A DNA stretch of 64,000 nt from Oscillospiraceae bacterium (GTDB taxonomy: Bacteria; Bacillota; Clostridia; Oscillospirales; Oscillospiraceae), in assembly GCA_017550645.1 (NCBI GenBank), contig JAFZOI010000024.1, positions 62,001-126,000 of the forward strand. The letters are read 5' to 3'. Under the pieces are notes generated by a model. That model saw nothing but the letters and a program-made list of their open reading frames with translations, ran no database searches and was not told the origin of the DNA. Of this stretch, positions 8,200-15,857 are shown piece by piece. A program made the translations under genes and the position numbers. Position 1 is the stretch's first letter. Each line of letters begins with the position of its first letter.

Positions 8200-8228
8200 T
8201 TTACATACGGGCGGCGCGGTGCTATACT
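8200..8228 (+). promoter_or_regulatory. Promoter of the ZIP transporter gene
   Basis: TTTACA and TATACT with a 17-base spacer, 48 bases before the start. Downstream, CATGGTTAACATGG (8245-8258) is an imperfect palindrome in the leader that could be a regulator site; this is only a suggestion. Confidence 0.6.
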
Positions 8229-8275
8229 TTCCGGGAAAGTTAGTCATGGTTAACATGGCTTTTCGAGGTCGCAAA

Positions 8276-9130
8276 ATGAGTATGCTCGGTTGGATAATCA
8301 TCATTACGGCCGTTGCCGGCGTCGGCGGGACGGGGCTCGGCGGCGTCGTGGGGGCGCTGTTCAACAAGGATTCGAGCAAGATAGTGAGCCTGCTGCTGAG
8401 CTTCGCCGGCGGCGTCATGCTCGCGGTCGTCTGCTTTGACCTTATAACGGACGCGATAGCCCCGGCGGAGTCCGGCGCGGCGAATCTCTTTATAGTCATC
8501 GCCGCGATCATCGCGGGCTATATCGTCGTCTCCCTGCTCAACCTCGCCATCGACCGCGCCGCCAACCACGAGGTCAAGCATATTGACCCCGACCATCCGC
8601 GCACGGCCGACGACCTCGACGAGCTCATCCACTCCGACCATCTCGAGGAGCACCGCAGGCGCGGCGGGTCCTATGAGCTCTTCATAGGCGGCATCGTCAT
8701 GGCCTGCGCCATCGCGCTGCACAATCTGCCCGAGGGCATGGTCATCGGCGCGGCCTATGCCGGGAGCGAGACCTCGGTCCTCGCCTTCGGCGGCGCGCTC
8801 GCTATCGCAGTCGTCATCGGCCTGCACAACGTCCCCGAGGGCATGGCGATCTCCGTCCCCCTCATCTCGGGAGGGATGCGCCCCGGGCGCGCGATACTCG
8901 TCACGGCGGCCTCCGGCGCGCCGACGATAATCGGCGCCGTCATAGGCTACTACGTCGGAGCGGCGAGCAGGCTCGGCCTCTCGCTCTCGCTCGGCTTCGC
9001 CTCCGGCGCGATGCTCTACGTCGTTTTCGGCGAGCTGCTGCCGGAATCCATCCTCATGTGGCGCTCCAAGCTCCCCGCCGTGGCCGTGCTGGGCGGGATA
9101 ATAGTCGGCCTCGTTATTATCTTCATCTGA
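8276..9130 (+). CDS. ZIP family divalent metal transporter
   Basis: Integral membrane protein of 284 residues that would import zinc or a related divalent cation. Signature metal-site motifs HNLPEGM (TM4) and HNVPEGMAIS (TM5) are present, with a histidine/acid-rich cytoplasmic loop between the third and fourth membrane segments (HEVKHIDPDHP, HSDHLEEHRRRGG). The start at 8276 follows GAGGT with six bases spacing; ATG codons upstream in frame (8219, 8246, 8255) lack a binding site and one falls in the promoter. Stand-alone gene with its own promoter and terminator. ZupT-like in length; the metal is not known. Confidence 0.92.
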   Translation: MSMLGWIIIITAVAGVGGTGLGGVVGALFNKDSSKIVSLLLSFAGGVMLAVVCFDLITDAIAPAESGAANLFIVIAAIIAGYIVVSLLNLAIDRAANHEVKHIDPDHPRTADDLDELIHSDHLEEHRRRGGSYELFIGGIVMACAIALHNLPEGMVIGAAYAGSETSVLAFGGALAIAVVIGLHNVPEGMAISVPLISGGMRPGRAILVTAASGAPTIIGAVIGYYVGAASRLGLSLSLGFASGAMLYVVFGELLPESILMWRSKLPAVAVLGGIIVGLVIIFI

Positions 9131-9147
9131 GAGCAAAAACTAAAAGA

Positions 9148-9182
9148 AAAGCGGAAGACTTCGCGTCTTCCGCTTTGTTTTT
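9148..9182. terminator. Terminator between convergent ZIP and udp genes
   Basis: AAAGCGGAAGAC and GTCTTCCGCTTT stem with TTCGC loop; T-rich on the plus side and A-rich on the other, so probably bidirectional. Confidence 0.85.
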
Positions 9183-9190
9183 TGCGTTTT

Positions 9191-9955
9191 TCAGGTTCTG
9201 TCGCGCCTTATGACGGAGCGCATCGCCTCGACCGCGACCTTGACTGCCATCGATGTATCCTCGCTCATGTCCTGATCGAGGCCCGCCTTCTCGCGCTCCT
9301 GATTCCAAACGACATGGAAGCACGCCCCGCACCTCGCGCCGAGCGCGGACGCGACGACGAAGAGCGCCGCGGACTCCATCTCGGAGGCCTTCACGCCGAG
9401 GCGCTTCCACGCCTCCCACTTCTGCTCGAGCTCATAGGAGACCGGCATGCGGCCGGGGCTGTGCTGGCCGTAAAACGAGTCCTTGCACTGCACGACGCCG
9501 GCGTGCGTCCTGTTGCCGAGGGCGAGGGACGCCTCGCGCAGAGCGAGCGCGATGTCGAGGTCGGAGACGGCGGGAAACTCGATCGGCGCGTACTCCTGCG
9601 ACGTATGCTCATAGCGTATCGCGCCGGTCGCGACGACGATGTCTCCAGAGCGCACGTCGATGTCTATGCCGCCGCAGGTCCCCGTGCGGATGAAGGTGTC
9701 CGCGCCGAGCGCATGGAGCTCCTCCATGGCTATGGCCGCGGAAGGGCCGCCTATCCCCGTCGAGCAGGCCGTCGCCTTCTCGCCCTCGAGATACCCCGTC
9801 CAGACGTTGAACTCGCGGTTATACGCGACCTGCCTCGCGTCGTCGAAGAGCGCGGCGATGCTCTCTATCCTGCCGGGGTCGCCGGCAAGGATGACGTATC
9901 TGCCGACGTCGCCCTCGGAGCATTGGATATGATACTGTTTTTCAAGGCTCTGCAT
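9191..9955 (-). CDS. udp: Uridine phosphorylase
   Basis: Nucleoside phosphorylase (NP-I fold) that splits uridine to uracil and ribose 1-phosphate. 254 residues, usual for the family. Visible: AGDPGRIE (phosphate-binding loop, about 24-31), [25 protein letters not shown], and [17 protein letters not shown] with the ribose-binding Glu-Met-Glu. Start has GGGAGGAAG upstream. Second gene after deoC with 16 bases between, forming a pyrimidine (deoxy)nucleoside salvage pair: the phosphorylase makes the sugar phosphate, deoC uses the deoxy form. Confidence 0.9.
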   Translation of the reverse strand: MQSLEKQYHIQCSEGDVGRYVILAGDPGRIESIAALFDDARQVAYNREFNVWTGYLEGEKATACSTGIGGPSAAIAMEELHALGADTFIRTGTCGGIDIDVRSGDIVVATGAIRYEHTSQEYAPIEFPAVSDLDIALALREASLALGNRTHAGVVQCKDSFYGQHSPGRMPVSYELEQKWEAWKRLGVKASEMESAALFVVASALGARCGACFHVVWNQEREKAGLDQDMSEDTSMAVKVAVEAMRSVIRRDRT

Positions 9956-9971
9956 ATTCTTCCTCCCCGCG

Positions 9972-10622
9972 TCAAGCGCGCTTCAAGCTTTTGAGTATGC
10001 CGCTGCTGCCGATGCGGTCGGCTCCGGCGGCGATAAACGCCTCAGCCTGCTCGACGGTCCTTATCCCGCCGGCGGCCTTGACCTTCATTGTGTTCGGTAT
10101 GCTTGCGCGCATTAGTCTTACGTCCTCCACTGTCGCTCCACCCGCTGAAAATCCCGTCGAGGTTTTGACGTAGTCCGCTCCACCTCGGGCCGCGCAGCGG
10201 CAGGCGGCGCGCTTTTCTTCGTCCGTCAGCAGACAGCACTCCAAGATGACCTTGAGCACCTTTCCCGCGCAGGCGGCGCGCACTGCGGTCACGTCCGCGG
10301 TCACAAGGTCTTCCCTTCCGCTTTTGAGCGCGGCGACGTTCATGACCATGTCTATCTCGTCGGCGCCGCCCGATACGGCGTCGCGCGTCTCGGCGGCCTT
10401 GGCGGCGGAGGTCGCGTACCCCTCGGGGAAGCCTATGACCGTGCAGACGGCGACCCTGCCGCGAAGGAGCTCCTTGGCCCGCGCGACGTAGCAGGGCGGG
10501 ATGCAGACCGAGGCCGCGCCGGCCTCTATCGCCTCGGCGCAGAGCGCGTCTATCTCCTTTTCCGTCGCGTCCTGCCTCAGCAGGGTATGATCGACGCGGC
10601 GGGCTATGTCTTCCGGTCTCAT
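9972..10622 (-). CDS. deoC: Deoxyribose-phosphate aldolase
   Basis: Class I aldolase cleaving 2-deoxyribose 5-phosphate to glyceraldehyde 3-phosphate and acetaldehyde. 216 residues (family 210-260). DHTLLR at the N terminus, [22 protein letters not shown], the Schiff-base lysine in YVKTSTGFS and the second conserved lysine in [10 protein letters not shown] are all present. Start at 10622 follows GGAGGAGAG. First gene of deoC-udp. Acetaldehyde produced here could be handled by the alcohol dehydrogenase or aldehyde oxidoreductase found elsewhere in the window, which is inference only. Confidence 0.96.
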   Translation of the reverse strand: MRPEDIARRVDHTLLRQDATEKEIDALCAEAIEAGAASVCIPPCYVARAKELLRGRVAVCTVIGFPEGYATSAAKAAETRDAVSGGADEIDMVMNVAALKSGREDLVTADVTAVRAACAGKVLKVILECCLLTDEEKRAACRCAARGGADYVKTSTGFSAGGATVEDVRLMRASIPNTMKVKAAGGIRTVEQAEAFIAAGADRIGSSGILKSLKRA

Positions 10623-10672
10623 AACGGCTCTCCTCCGTCAAATAAAATGCCCGGATACGGGCGGCGCTCCGG

Positions 10673-10701
10673 TTGCAGCGGGCGGGAAAAAGTGTTATAA
10701 T
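10673..10701 (+). promoter_or_regulatory. Promoter of pepF
   Basis: TTGCAG and perfect TATAAT with 17-base spacer, 33 bases upstream of the ATG. Confidence 0.8.
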
Positions 10702-10734
10702 GTGCCCGTAAAACTAAAAATACCGGAGGTCAAT

Positions 10735-12528
10735 ATGAGTATACCAAAACGAGACGAGCTCGACAAGCGTTATACGTGGGCTATAGAAGATATATTTGCC
10801 GACGACGCGGCGTTTTCCGCCGCGCTCGAGGACGCCGAGAGGTTCATCACCGACTGCGAAGCGATGAAGGGGCATCTGACCGACAGCGCGGACAGCCTGC
10901 TGAAATACCTTCAGCTCAACGACGAGGCGCGCATAGCCGTCGAAAAGCTCGCGACCTACTGCATGAGAAAGAGCGACGAGGACACCGGCAACTCCTTCTA
11001 TCAGGGGCTCAAGGGGAGCTTCATGAACTTCTACGTCAGGCTCGACGCCGCGGCCTCCTTCGCCGCGCCGGAGCTTCTCGCTGCGCCGGCGGAGCTCTAC
11101 GACCGCTTCTTCGCTGAGAGGCCGGAGCTCACACATTACCGCCTCTATATAGACCGCATCCTCGCCAGGAAGGCGCACACGCTCTCCCCCGCCGAGGAAA
11201 AGCTCCTCGCCTCCGCGGGCGAGATGGCGCAGAGCCCGGACGAGATATTCTCCGTCTTCACCAACGCCGACATGCGATTTCCCGACGCGACAGACGCGGA
11301 GGGCAACGCGCATCAGGTCACGCAGGAGACGGCCGTCACCCTCATGCGCAGCCCCGACAGGGTGCTTCGCAAGGCGGCGTTCGAGAGCCTCTACCATACG
11401 TTCGGCGGCTTTAAGAATACCATCGCCGCCTGCCTCGACGCGCAGATCGCACAGCTTCGCTTCTTCGCCAAAGCGCGCGGCTTTGCCAACACGATGGAGG
11501 CCTCGCTTTTCGATACGGAGGTCCCCGTCTCGGTCTACAAGAACCTCATCGAGGCCGTCCACGAAAACATGGGCTATATGTATAAATACATGGCCCTGCG
11601 CAAGAAGCTGCTCGGCGTCGACGAGCTGCACATGTACGACGTCTACGTCCCAATCGTGTCCGAGGCCGCCGCAAAGATAACCTTCGAGGAGGCCAAGGAA
11701 AACGTCGCCGAGGCGCTCGCCCCGCTCGGCGAGGAATACGTCGCGGCGCTCCGCAAGGGCTTTGACGAGCGCTGGATCGACGTATATCAGAACGTCGGCA
11801 AGCGCAGCGGAGCCTACTCCTCCGGCGGCAGGCCGCACCCCTACGTCCTGCTCAACCACGAGGACGATCTCGAGAGCGAGTTCACCCTCGCGCACGAGAT
11901 GGGCCACGCGCTGCACACCTACAACTCCATAAAGACCCAGCCGACCGTCTACTCGGACTACGTCATCTTCGTCGCCGAGGTCGCGAGCACCTGCAACGAG
12001 GCGCTCCTCACGGCTGATCTTCTCAAAAAGACGACAGACAAGCGCGAGCGCGCTTACATCATCAACCACTTCCTGGAGCAGTTCCGCACGACGCTCTACC
12101 GCCAGACGATGTTCGCGGAGTTCGAGATGAAGATAAACGAGATGGCCGAGCAGGGCGTCAAGCTCACGGCGGACGTGCTCTGCAAGCTCTACGGGGAGCT
12201 CAACGCCGAGTACTACGGCCCCGACGTCGTCTCCGATCCGGAGATCAGCGTCGAATGGGCGCGCATCCCGCATTTCTTCTATGACTTCTACGTCTTCCAG
12301 TACGCGACGGGCTTTTCCGCGGCGATGGCGCTCTCTCAGCGCATCCTGAATGGCGGCGAGGAGGCCGTAAAGCAGTATCTCGGCTTCCTGAGTGCCGGAA
12401 ACTCGGCCGACCCGATAAGCATTCTCCGCGCCGCAGGCGTCGACATGAACACTACCAAGCCCGTCACCGATGCGCTCAAGGTATTCGGGGAACTCATCGA
12501 CGAGCTCGACAGTCTGCTTGCGGAATAA
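10735..12528 (+). CDS. pepF: Oligoendopeptidase F (M3 zinc metallopeptidase)
   Basis: Cytoplasmic zinc peptidase that degrades short peptides. 597 residues from the ATG at 10735, which follows GGAGGT by five bases; the frame is open further up but crosses the promoter. Zinc motif HEMGHALHTY at about 387-396 with the third ligand Glu downstream in FVAEVASTCNEALL, and the C-terminal FQYATGFSAAMALSQRI typical of PepF. N-terminal helical lobe begins with RYTWAIEDIFADDAAF. Single-gene unit with promoter 10673 and terminator 12546. Confidence 0.95.
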   Translation: MSIPKRDELDKRYTWAIEDIFADDAAFSAALEDAERFITDCEAMKGHLTDSADSLLKYLQLNDEARIAVEKLATYCMRKSDEDTGNSFYQGLKGSFMNFYVRLDAAASFAAPELLAAPAELYDRFFAERPELTHYRLYIDRILARKAHTLSPAEEKLLASAGEMAQSPDEIFSVFTNADMRFPDATDAEGNAHQVTQETAVTLMRSPDRVLRKAAFESLYHTFGGFKNTIAACLDAQIAQLRFFAKARGFANTMEASLFDTEVPVSVYKNLIEAVHENMGYMYKYMALRKKLLGVDELHMYDVYVPIVSEAAAKITFEEAKENVAEALAPLGEEYVAALRKGFDERWIDVYQNVGKRSGAYSSGGRPHPYVLLNHEDDLESEFTLAHEMGHALHTYNSIKTQPTVYSDYVIFVAEVASTCNEALLTADLLKKTTDKRERAYIINHFLEQFRTTLYRQTMFAEFEMKINEMAEQGVKLTADVLCKLYGELNAEYYGPDVVSDPEISVEWARIPHFFYDFYVFQYATGFSAAMALSQRILNGGEEAVKQYLGFLSAGNSADPISILRAAGVDMNTTKPVTDALKVFGELIDELDSLLAE

Positions 12529-12545
12529 TAATATACCATAAAAGC

Positions 12546-12583
12546 AAAAAGGCCCGCGGGAACGCCTCCCGTGGGCCTTTTTG
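12546..12583. terminator. Terminator between pepF and the threonine aldolase gene
   Basis: AAAAAGGCCCGCGGGA and TCCCGTGGGCCTTTTT form a near-perfect stem with flanking A and T tracts; convergent genes share it. Confidence 0.9.
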
Positions 12584-12592
12584 TTTGTAAGT

Positions 12593-13624
12593 TCATGCCC
12601 CGATATCCGTTATCAGCGCGTCGACGTCCTCCTCGCGGGTCGCCCAGCTCGTGCAGAAGCGGGCGGTCGTGTGCTCCGCGTCGGGCTTGCCCCAGACGGA
12701 GAACGAATACTTCTTCGAGAGCTTTTCGAGCAGCGCGTCCGGCACGATCGGGAACTGCTGGTTCGTCGGGGAGTCGTACGCGAGCTGGAAGCCCGCGCGC
12801 GCGAACGCCGCGCGAAGCTTCATGGCGAGCCTTATCGCGTGCTCCGAGACGCGGAAATACAGCCCGTCCGTCATGAGCGCGTCGAACTGCACTCCGAGCA
12901 GCCGCCCCTTGGCGAGCATTCCGCCGTGGCGCTTGATGAAATAGCGGAAATCCCGCTTAAGCGCGTCGCTTGTGATGACGACGGCCTCGCCGAAGAGCGC
13001 GCCGACCTTCGTCCCGCCGATATAAAATACGTCCGTCAGCCTCGCCAGGTCGGGCAGAGTCACGTCCGCGCCCGGCGCGGCGAGCCCGTAGCCGAGGCGC
13101 GCGCCGTCTAAGAAGAGATACAGCCCGTATCTGCGGCAGACGGCGGAGATCTCCTCGAGCTCCGCGATGGAGTAGAGCGTTCCGTTCTCGGTCGGATGGG
13201 AAATGTAGACCAAGCCGGGCTTGACCATATGCTCGAAGGCGGCGTCGTTTGCCTGCGCCTCGACGTACGCCGCGATCTGCGCGGCGCGTATCTTCCCGTC
13301 TTCGGACGGCACGGTCAGGACCTTATGCCCCGTCGCCTCGACGGCGCCGGTCTCATGGCAGTTTATGTGCCCTGTCACGGCGCAGAGCGGCCCCTCATGC
13401 CCGCGCAGAGCGGCGGAGATGACGGTCGCGTTGGTCTGCGTGCCGCCGACGAGAAAATGCACGGCGGCGTCCGGCGAGGCGCATAGGGCCCTTATCTTCT
13501 CCGCTGCGGCGGCGCAGAATTCGTCCTCGCCGTAGCCCGCGGTCTGGAGCATGTTCGTCTGGGCGAGGCGCGCGAGCACCTCGGGGCACGCGCCCTCGGT
13601 ATAGTCGCACTCGAAATGTATCAT
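12593..13624 (-). CDS. ltaE: Low-specificity L-threonine aldolase (PLP enzyme)
   Basis: PLP-dependent fold type I enzyme cleaving L-threonine/allo-threonine to glycine and acetaldehyde. 343 residues. FECDYTEGACPEVL replaces the usual N-terminal SDT motif, FLVGGTQTNATV is the cofactor phosphate region, HPTENGTLY and LDGARLGYGL (Asp binding the pyridine nitrogen) are present, and the Schiff-base lysine sits in IGGTKVGALFG. Start has AAGGTGAG upstream. The family also contains beta-eliminating lyases with other substrates, so the exact amino acid is uncertain. Confidence 0.87.
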   Translation of the reverse strand: MIHFECDYTEGACPEVLARLAQTNMLQTAGYGEDEFCAAAAEKIRALCASPDAAVHFLVGGTQTNATVISAALRGHEGPLCAVTGHINCHETGAVEATGHKVLTVPSEDGKIRAAQIAAYVEAQANDAAFEHMVKPGLVYISHPTENGTLYSIAELEEISAVCRRYGLYLFLDGARLGYGLAAPGADVTLPDLARLTDVFYIGGTKVGALFGEAVVITSDALKRDFRYFIKRHGGMLAKGRLLGVQFDALMTDGLYFRVSEHAIRLAMKLRAAFARAGFQLAYDSPTNQQFPIVPDALLEKLSKKYSFSVWGKPDAEHTTARFCTSWATREEDVDALITDIGA

Positions 13625-13649
13625 AGTCTCACCTTATAAATCATTAAGC

Positions 13650-13677
13650 GCGGCGGGCGCGTTTCGCGCCCGCCGCA
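13650..13677 (-). terminator. GC-rich hairpin after the alcohol dehydrogenase/upstream of ltaE
   Basis: GCGGCGGGCGCG and CGCGCCCGCCGC form a 12 bp stem with TTT loop. There is no strong T-tract on the minus strand, so it may attenuate rather than stop transcription from the alcohol dehydrogenase gene into ltaE. Confidence 0.5.
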
Positions 13678-13693
13678 GGATATTCAGCCTTTA

Positions 13694-14797
13694 TCAGAAA
13701 AGGAGGATGGGCTTTATGACGCTGCCGTCGTGCGAGGCCTCGAAGGCCTGCTCGAAGTCCTCGAACTTGAAGTACTTGGCGAGCTTCTCGACGGGCAGAC
13801 GGCCCTCCTTATAGTACCTGACGAGCTCGGGGATGAACACCTTCGGATTCGAGCCGCCCTCGACGATACCGGCGAGCGTCACGCTCGGGCTCATGATCTG
13901 GTTCTCGATGAGGACGTTCATCCTCTGGTCGCCCATGACGGAGACGATGACGGCGAGGCCCTCGCGGCGCATGGAATCGAGCATCTGCAGGCCGAGCGCG
14001 GGGACTCCGGAGGCCTCGAGCGCGAAGTGCGCGCCCTTGCCGCCGCAGATTCGCCTTATCTCGGCGGGAACGTCGTCGAAGTCCTTGCCGTTGATGACGT
14101 GGGTCGCGCCGCACTCGAGCGCGAGCTCGAGCCTCGAGGGGACGATATCGACGCCGATTATCGTCGAGCAGCCGGCTATCTTGCCGGCCATGATCGCCGC
14201 GATGCCGACGGCGCCGCAGCCGAAGACGACGAGCGACGTGCCGGGCCTCGGAGCCATGCGGTTGAGCACGGCGCCGGCGCCGGTCTGGATGCCGCAGCCG
14301 AGGGAGCAGAGAGCCTTGAGCTCGTCGACGCTCACGTCGACCTTGACGGCGCTGGAGGCGTCGCACACGGCGTAGGTCGCGAAGGAGCCCTGGCCGAACA
14401 GAGAGCCTATCTCCGTTCCGTCCGCGCCGGTGATGCGGGTCGTTCCGTCCTTATACTTGCCGTGGAAGAACAGATGGAAGCTGTCCTCGCAGGCGTAGGG
14501 ATGCCCCTCGCGGCAGTAGTCGCACTCGCCGCAGTAGGGGAAGCTGATGATGACCTTGTCGCCGGGGGCGAGCTCGGTCACGCCCTCGCCGACGGATTCG
14601 ACTATGCCGACGCCCTCGTGGCCGAGGACCATCGGGAGGATGGCGGGAATGAAGAGGTTTCTTGCGGCGGCGTCGGTGTGGCAGACGCCGCTGGCGACCA
14701 TTTTGACGAGTATCTCGCCCATTTTGGGCTCAGCGAGCTCGACTTCCTCGATGGCGAGAGCGCCCGCTTCGCGGCAGACTGCGGCTTTGATCTTCAT
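13694..14797 (-). CDS. Zinc-dependent alcohol dehydrogenase (MDR superfamily)
   Basis: 367-residue medium-chain dehydrogenase. Catalytic zinc ligands: Cys in SGVCHTDAAARN (about residue 38), His-Glu in LGHEGVG (about 59-60) and Cys in CSLGCGIQTG (about 168); structural zinc loop CGECDYCREGHPYAC; Rossmann motif VVFGCGAVGIAAI followed by VDIVPSRLELA (Asp suggests NAD). The pattern is closest to the class I/III and aryl-alcohol dehydrogenase group. Start has AGGAG upstream. Lies 26 bases after the phosphoesterase gene on the same strand, possibly co-transcribed. Substrate unknown. Confidence 0.9.
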   Translation of the reverse strand: MKIKAAVCREAGALAIEEVELAEPKMGEILVKMVASGVCHTDAAARNLFIPAILPMVLGHEGVGIVESVGEGVTELAPGDKVIISFPYCGECDYCREGHPYACEDSFHLFFHGKYKDGTTRITGADGTEIGSLFGQGSFATYAVCDASSAVKVDVSVDELKALCSLGCGIQTGAGAVLNRMAPRPGTSLVVFGCGAVGIAAIMAGKIAGCSTIIGVDIVPSRLELALECGATHVINGKDFDDVPAEIRRICGGKGAHFALEASGVPALGLQMLDSMRREGLAVIVSVMGDQRMNVLIENQIMSPSVTLAGIVEGGSNPKVFIPELVRYYKEGRLPVEKLAKYFKFEDFEQAFEASHDGSVIKPILLF

Positions 14798-14823
14798 AAT
14801 TACACGCTCCTATTTGAATTTTC

Positions 14824-15426
14824 TTATAGTTCGTCTATATCCACGATCCGGTATCCGGTCGCGTTCACGAGGGTTGTGTTGCCGAGCTTCGCGACGGCCT
14901 TTTTGTTGACCGGCGAGCCGGAGAGATGCTTGTGGCCGAAAAAGTGCAGGCGCGGCTCATGGTCGGCGTCAAGCGCGCAGAACGCCTCGAAGCCCTTGTG
15001 GAAGGGGTCGTCCCCGTCCCCGAAGCCGAGAGGCGCGGCGTGGGATACGAAGATATCCAGCCCTCTCTTTTTCTTTATCTCGCCCTCAAAGCGCTTCGCG
15101 CGGCGGGACATCTCCTGCTCCGTGAACTGGAACGGCTCCGGCGAATTCCCGAGGCAGCCGCCGAGGCCGCCGATGCGCAGTCCCCTGTAGCTCACGACGC
15201 GGCCGTCTATGTCGACGCAGCCCTCGGGAGGCTTGCGCAGATAGTCCGTATCATGGTTGCCGTGGACGTAAAAGAGCGGAGCAGGGATCATCGAGACGAT
15301 GAAAGAGAGATACGAGGCCTTGAGGTCGCCGCAGGATATGATGAAATCGATATCCGGAAAGGCGTCCGGGTCGAAGTGATCCCATATGAAATTGCTCTCA
15401 ACGTCGGATACGGCCAGAATGCGCAC
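14824..15426 (-). CDS. Calcineurin-like metallophosphoesterase
   Basis: 200-residue protein with the five metallophosphoesterase motifs: SDVES, SCGDLKASY, VHGNHDTDY, VSHAAPLGFGD and FGHKHLSG. Binuclear metal site, substrate unknown. I choose a GTG start at 15426, ten bases after AAGGAG. An ATG at 15456 in the same frame lies only three bases beyond the -10 hexamer (15460-15465) and would be at or before the transcription start, so it is unlikely. The family member starts with VRILAVSDVES, the normal first strand of the fold. Confidence 0.85.
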   Translation of the reverse strand: MRILAVSDVESNFIWDHFDPDAFPDIDFIISCGDLKASYLSFIVSMIPAPLFYVHGNHDTDYLRKPPEGCVDIDGRVVSYRGLRIGGLGGCLGNSPEPFQFTEQEMSRRAKRFEGEIKKKRGLDIFVSHAAPLGFGDGDDPFHKGFEAFCALDADHEPRLHFFGHKHLSGSPVNKKAVAKLGNTTLVNATGYRIVDIDEL

Positions 15427-15459
15427 TCGGGGATCTCTCCTTTTCTCTGTCTTCATATG

Positions 15460-15488
15460 ATTATACTACTTTCGATTTCCCGCCGCAA
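15460..15488 (-). promoter_or_regulatory. Promoter of the metallophosphoesterase gene
   Basis: Minus strand TTGCGG (15488-15483) and TATAAT (15465-15460), spacer 17 bases. Confidence 0.72.
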
Positions 15489-15525
15489 CCGCTTTTTGTT
15501 TTTCGGCGCCGCTCGGCGGGGCGGA

Positions 15526-15554
15526 TTGACGGCGCGGGCGCGAAGTGGTATAAT
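15526..15554 (+). promoter_or_regulatory. Promoter of tRNA-Leu
   Basis: TTGACG and TATAAT with a 17-base GC-rich spacer; the tRNA begins 12 bases after the -10 hexamer. Confidence 0.82.
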
Positions 15555-15566
15555 TCGTTTCCGCGG

Positions 15567-15653
15567 GCCGGCGTGGTGGAACTGGCAGACACCCGGGACT
15601 TAAAATCCCGTATCCGCAAGGATGTACGGGTTCGACCCCCGTCGCCGGCACCA
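15567..15653 (+). tRNA. tRNA-Leu (anticodon TAA)
   Basis: 87 bases with long variable arm. Acceptor GCCGGCG pairs with CGCCGGC, anticodon stem GGGAC.../..TCCC with loop CTTAAAA (anticodon TAA), variable arm around TATCCGCAAGGATG, T-arm GGGTTCGACCCCC, encoded CCA. Confidence 0.96.
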
Positions 15654-15692
15654 AAAAAAGAGAAATCCTATTCGGATTTCTCTTTTTTTGGT
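15654..15692 (+). terminator. Terminator of tRNA-Leu
   Basis: AAAAAAAGAGAAATCC and GGATTTCTCTTTTTTT form a long stem with a TATTC loop immediately after the CCA end. Confidence 0.9.
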
Positions 15693-15806
15693 GTCTCGCC
15701 TTCGGCGAGAATCGATCCGCTTCGCTCAAATGCGAGAGGGGCATACCCTCCCCTCTCGCGCTCTCCCCATGCAGGCCCACGGCCTGATCCGGATTTGTTT
15801 CTTTGT
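15693..15806. other. Non-coding spacer between tRNA-Leu and SLH gene
   Basis: Contains small palindromes (CTCGCCTTCGGCGAG; GCGAGAGGGG...CCCCTCTCGC) but no ORF with a binding site. CCCACGGCCTGAT at 15778 recurs behind tRNA-Pro at about 44689, suggesting a dispersed low-level repeat behind tRNA genes. Confidence 0.4.
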
Positions 15807-15845
15807 AAAAACAGCGGCCTGCCGGAGGGCAAGCCGCTGTTTTCG
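15807..15845 (-). terminator. Terminator of the SLH-domain protein gene
   Basis: On the minus strand AACAGCGGCTTGCC and GGCAGGCCGCTGTTTTTAC make a stem-loop with T-tract, 13 bases after the stop codon. Confidence 0.85.
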
Positions 15846-15857
15846 TATATTTGCCTA

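Noticed and set aside
8245..8258. Metal-regulator operator in the ZIP leader
   Set aside because: Palindrome CATGGTTAACATGG is imperfect and I could not match it to a Zur, MntR or Fur consensus; mentioned only under the promoter.
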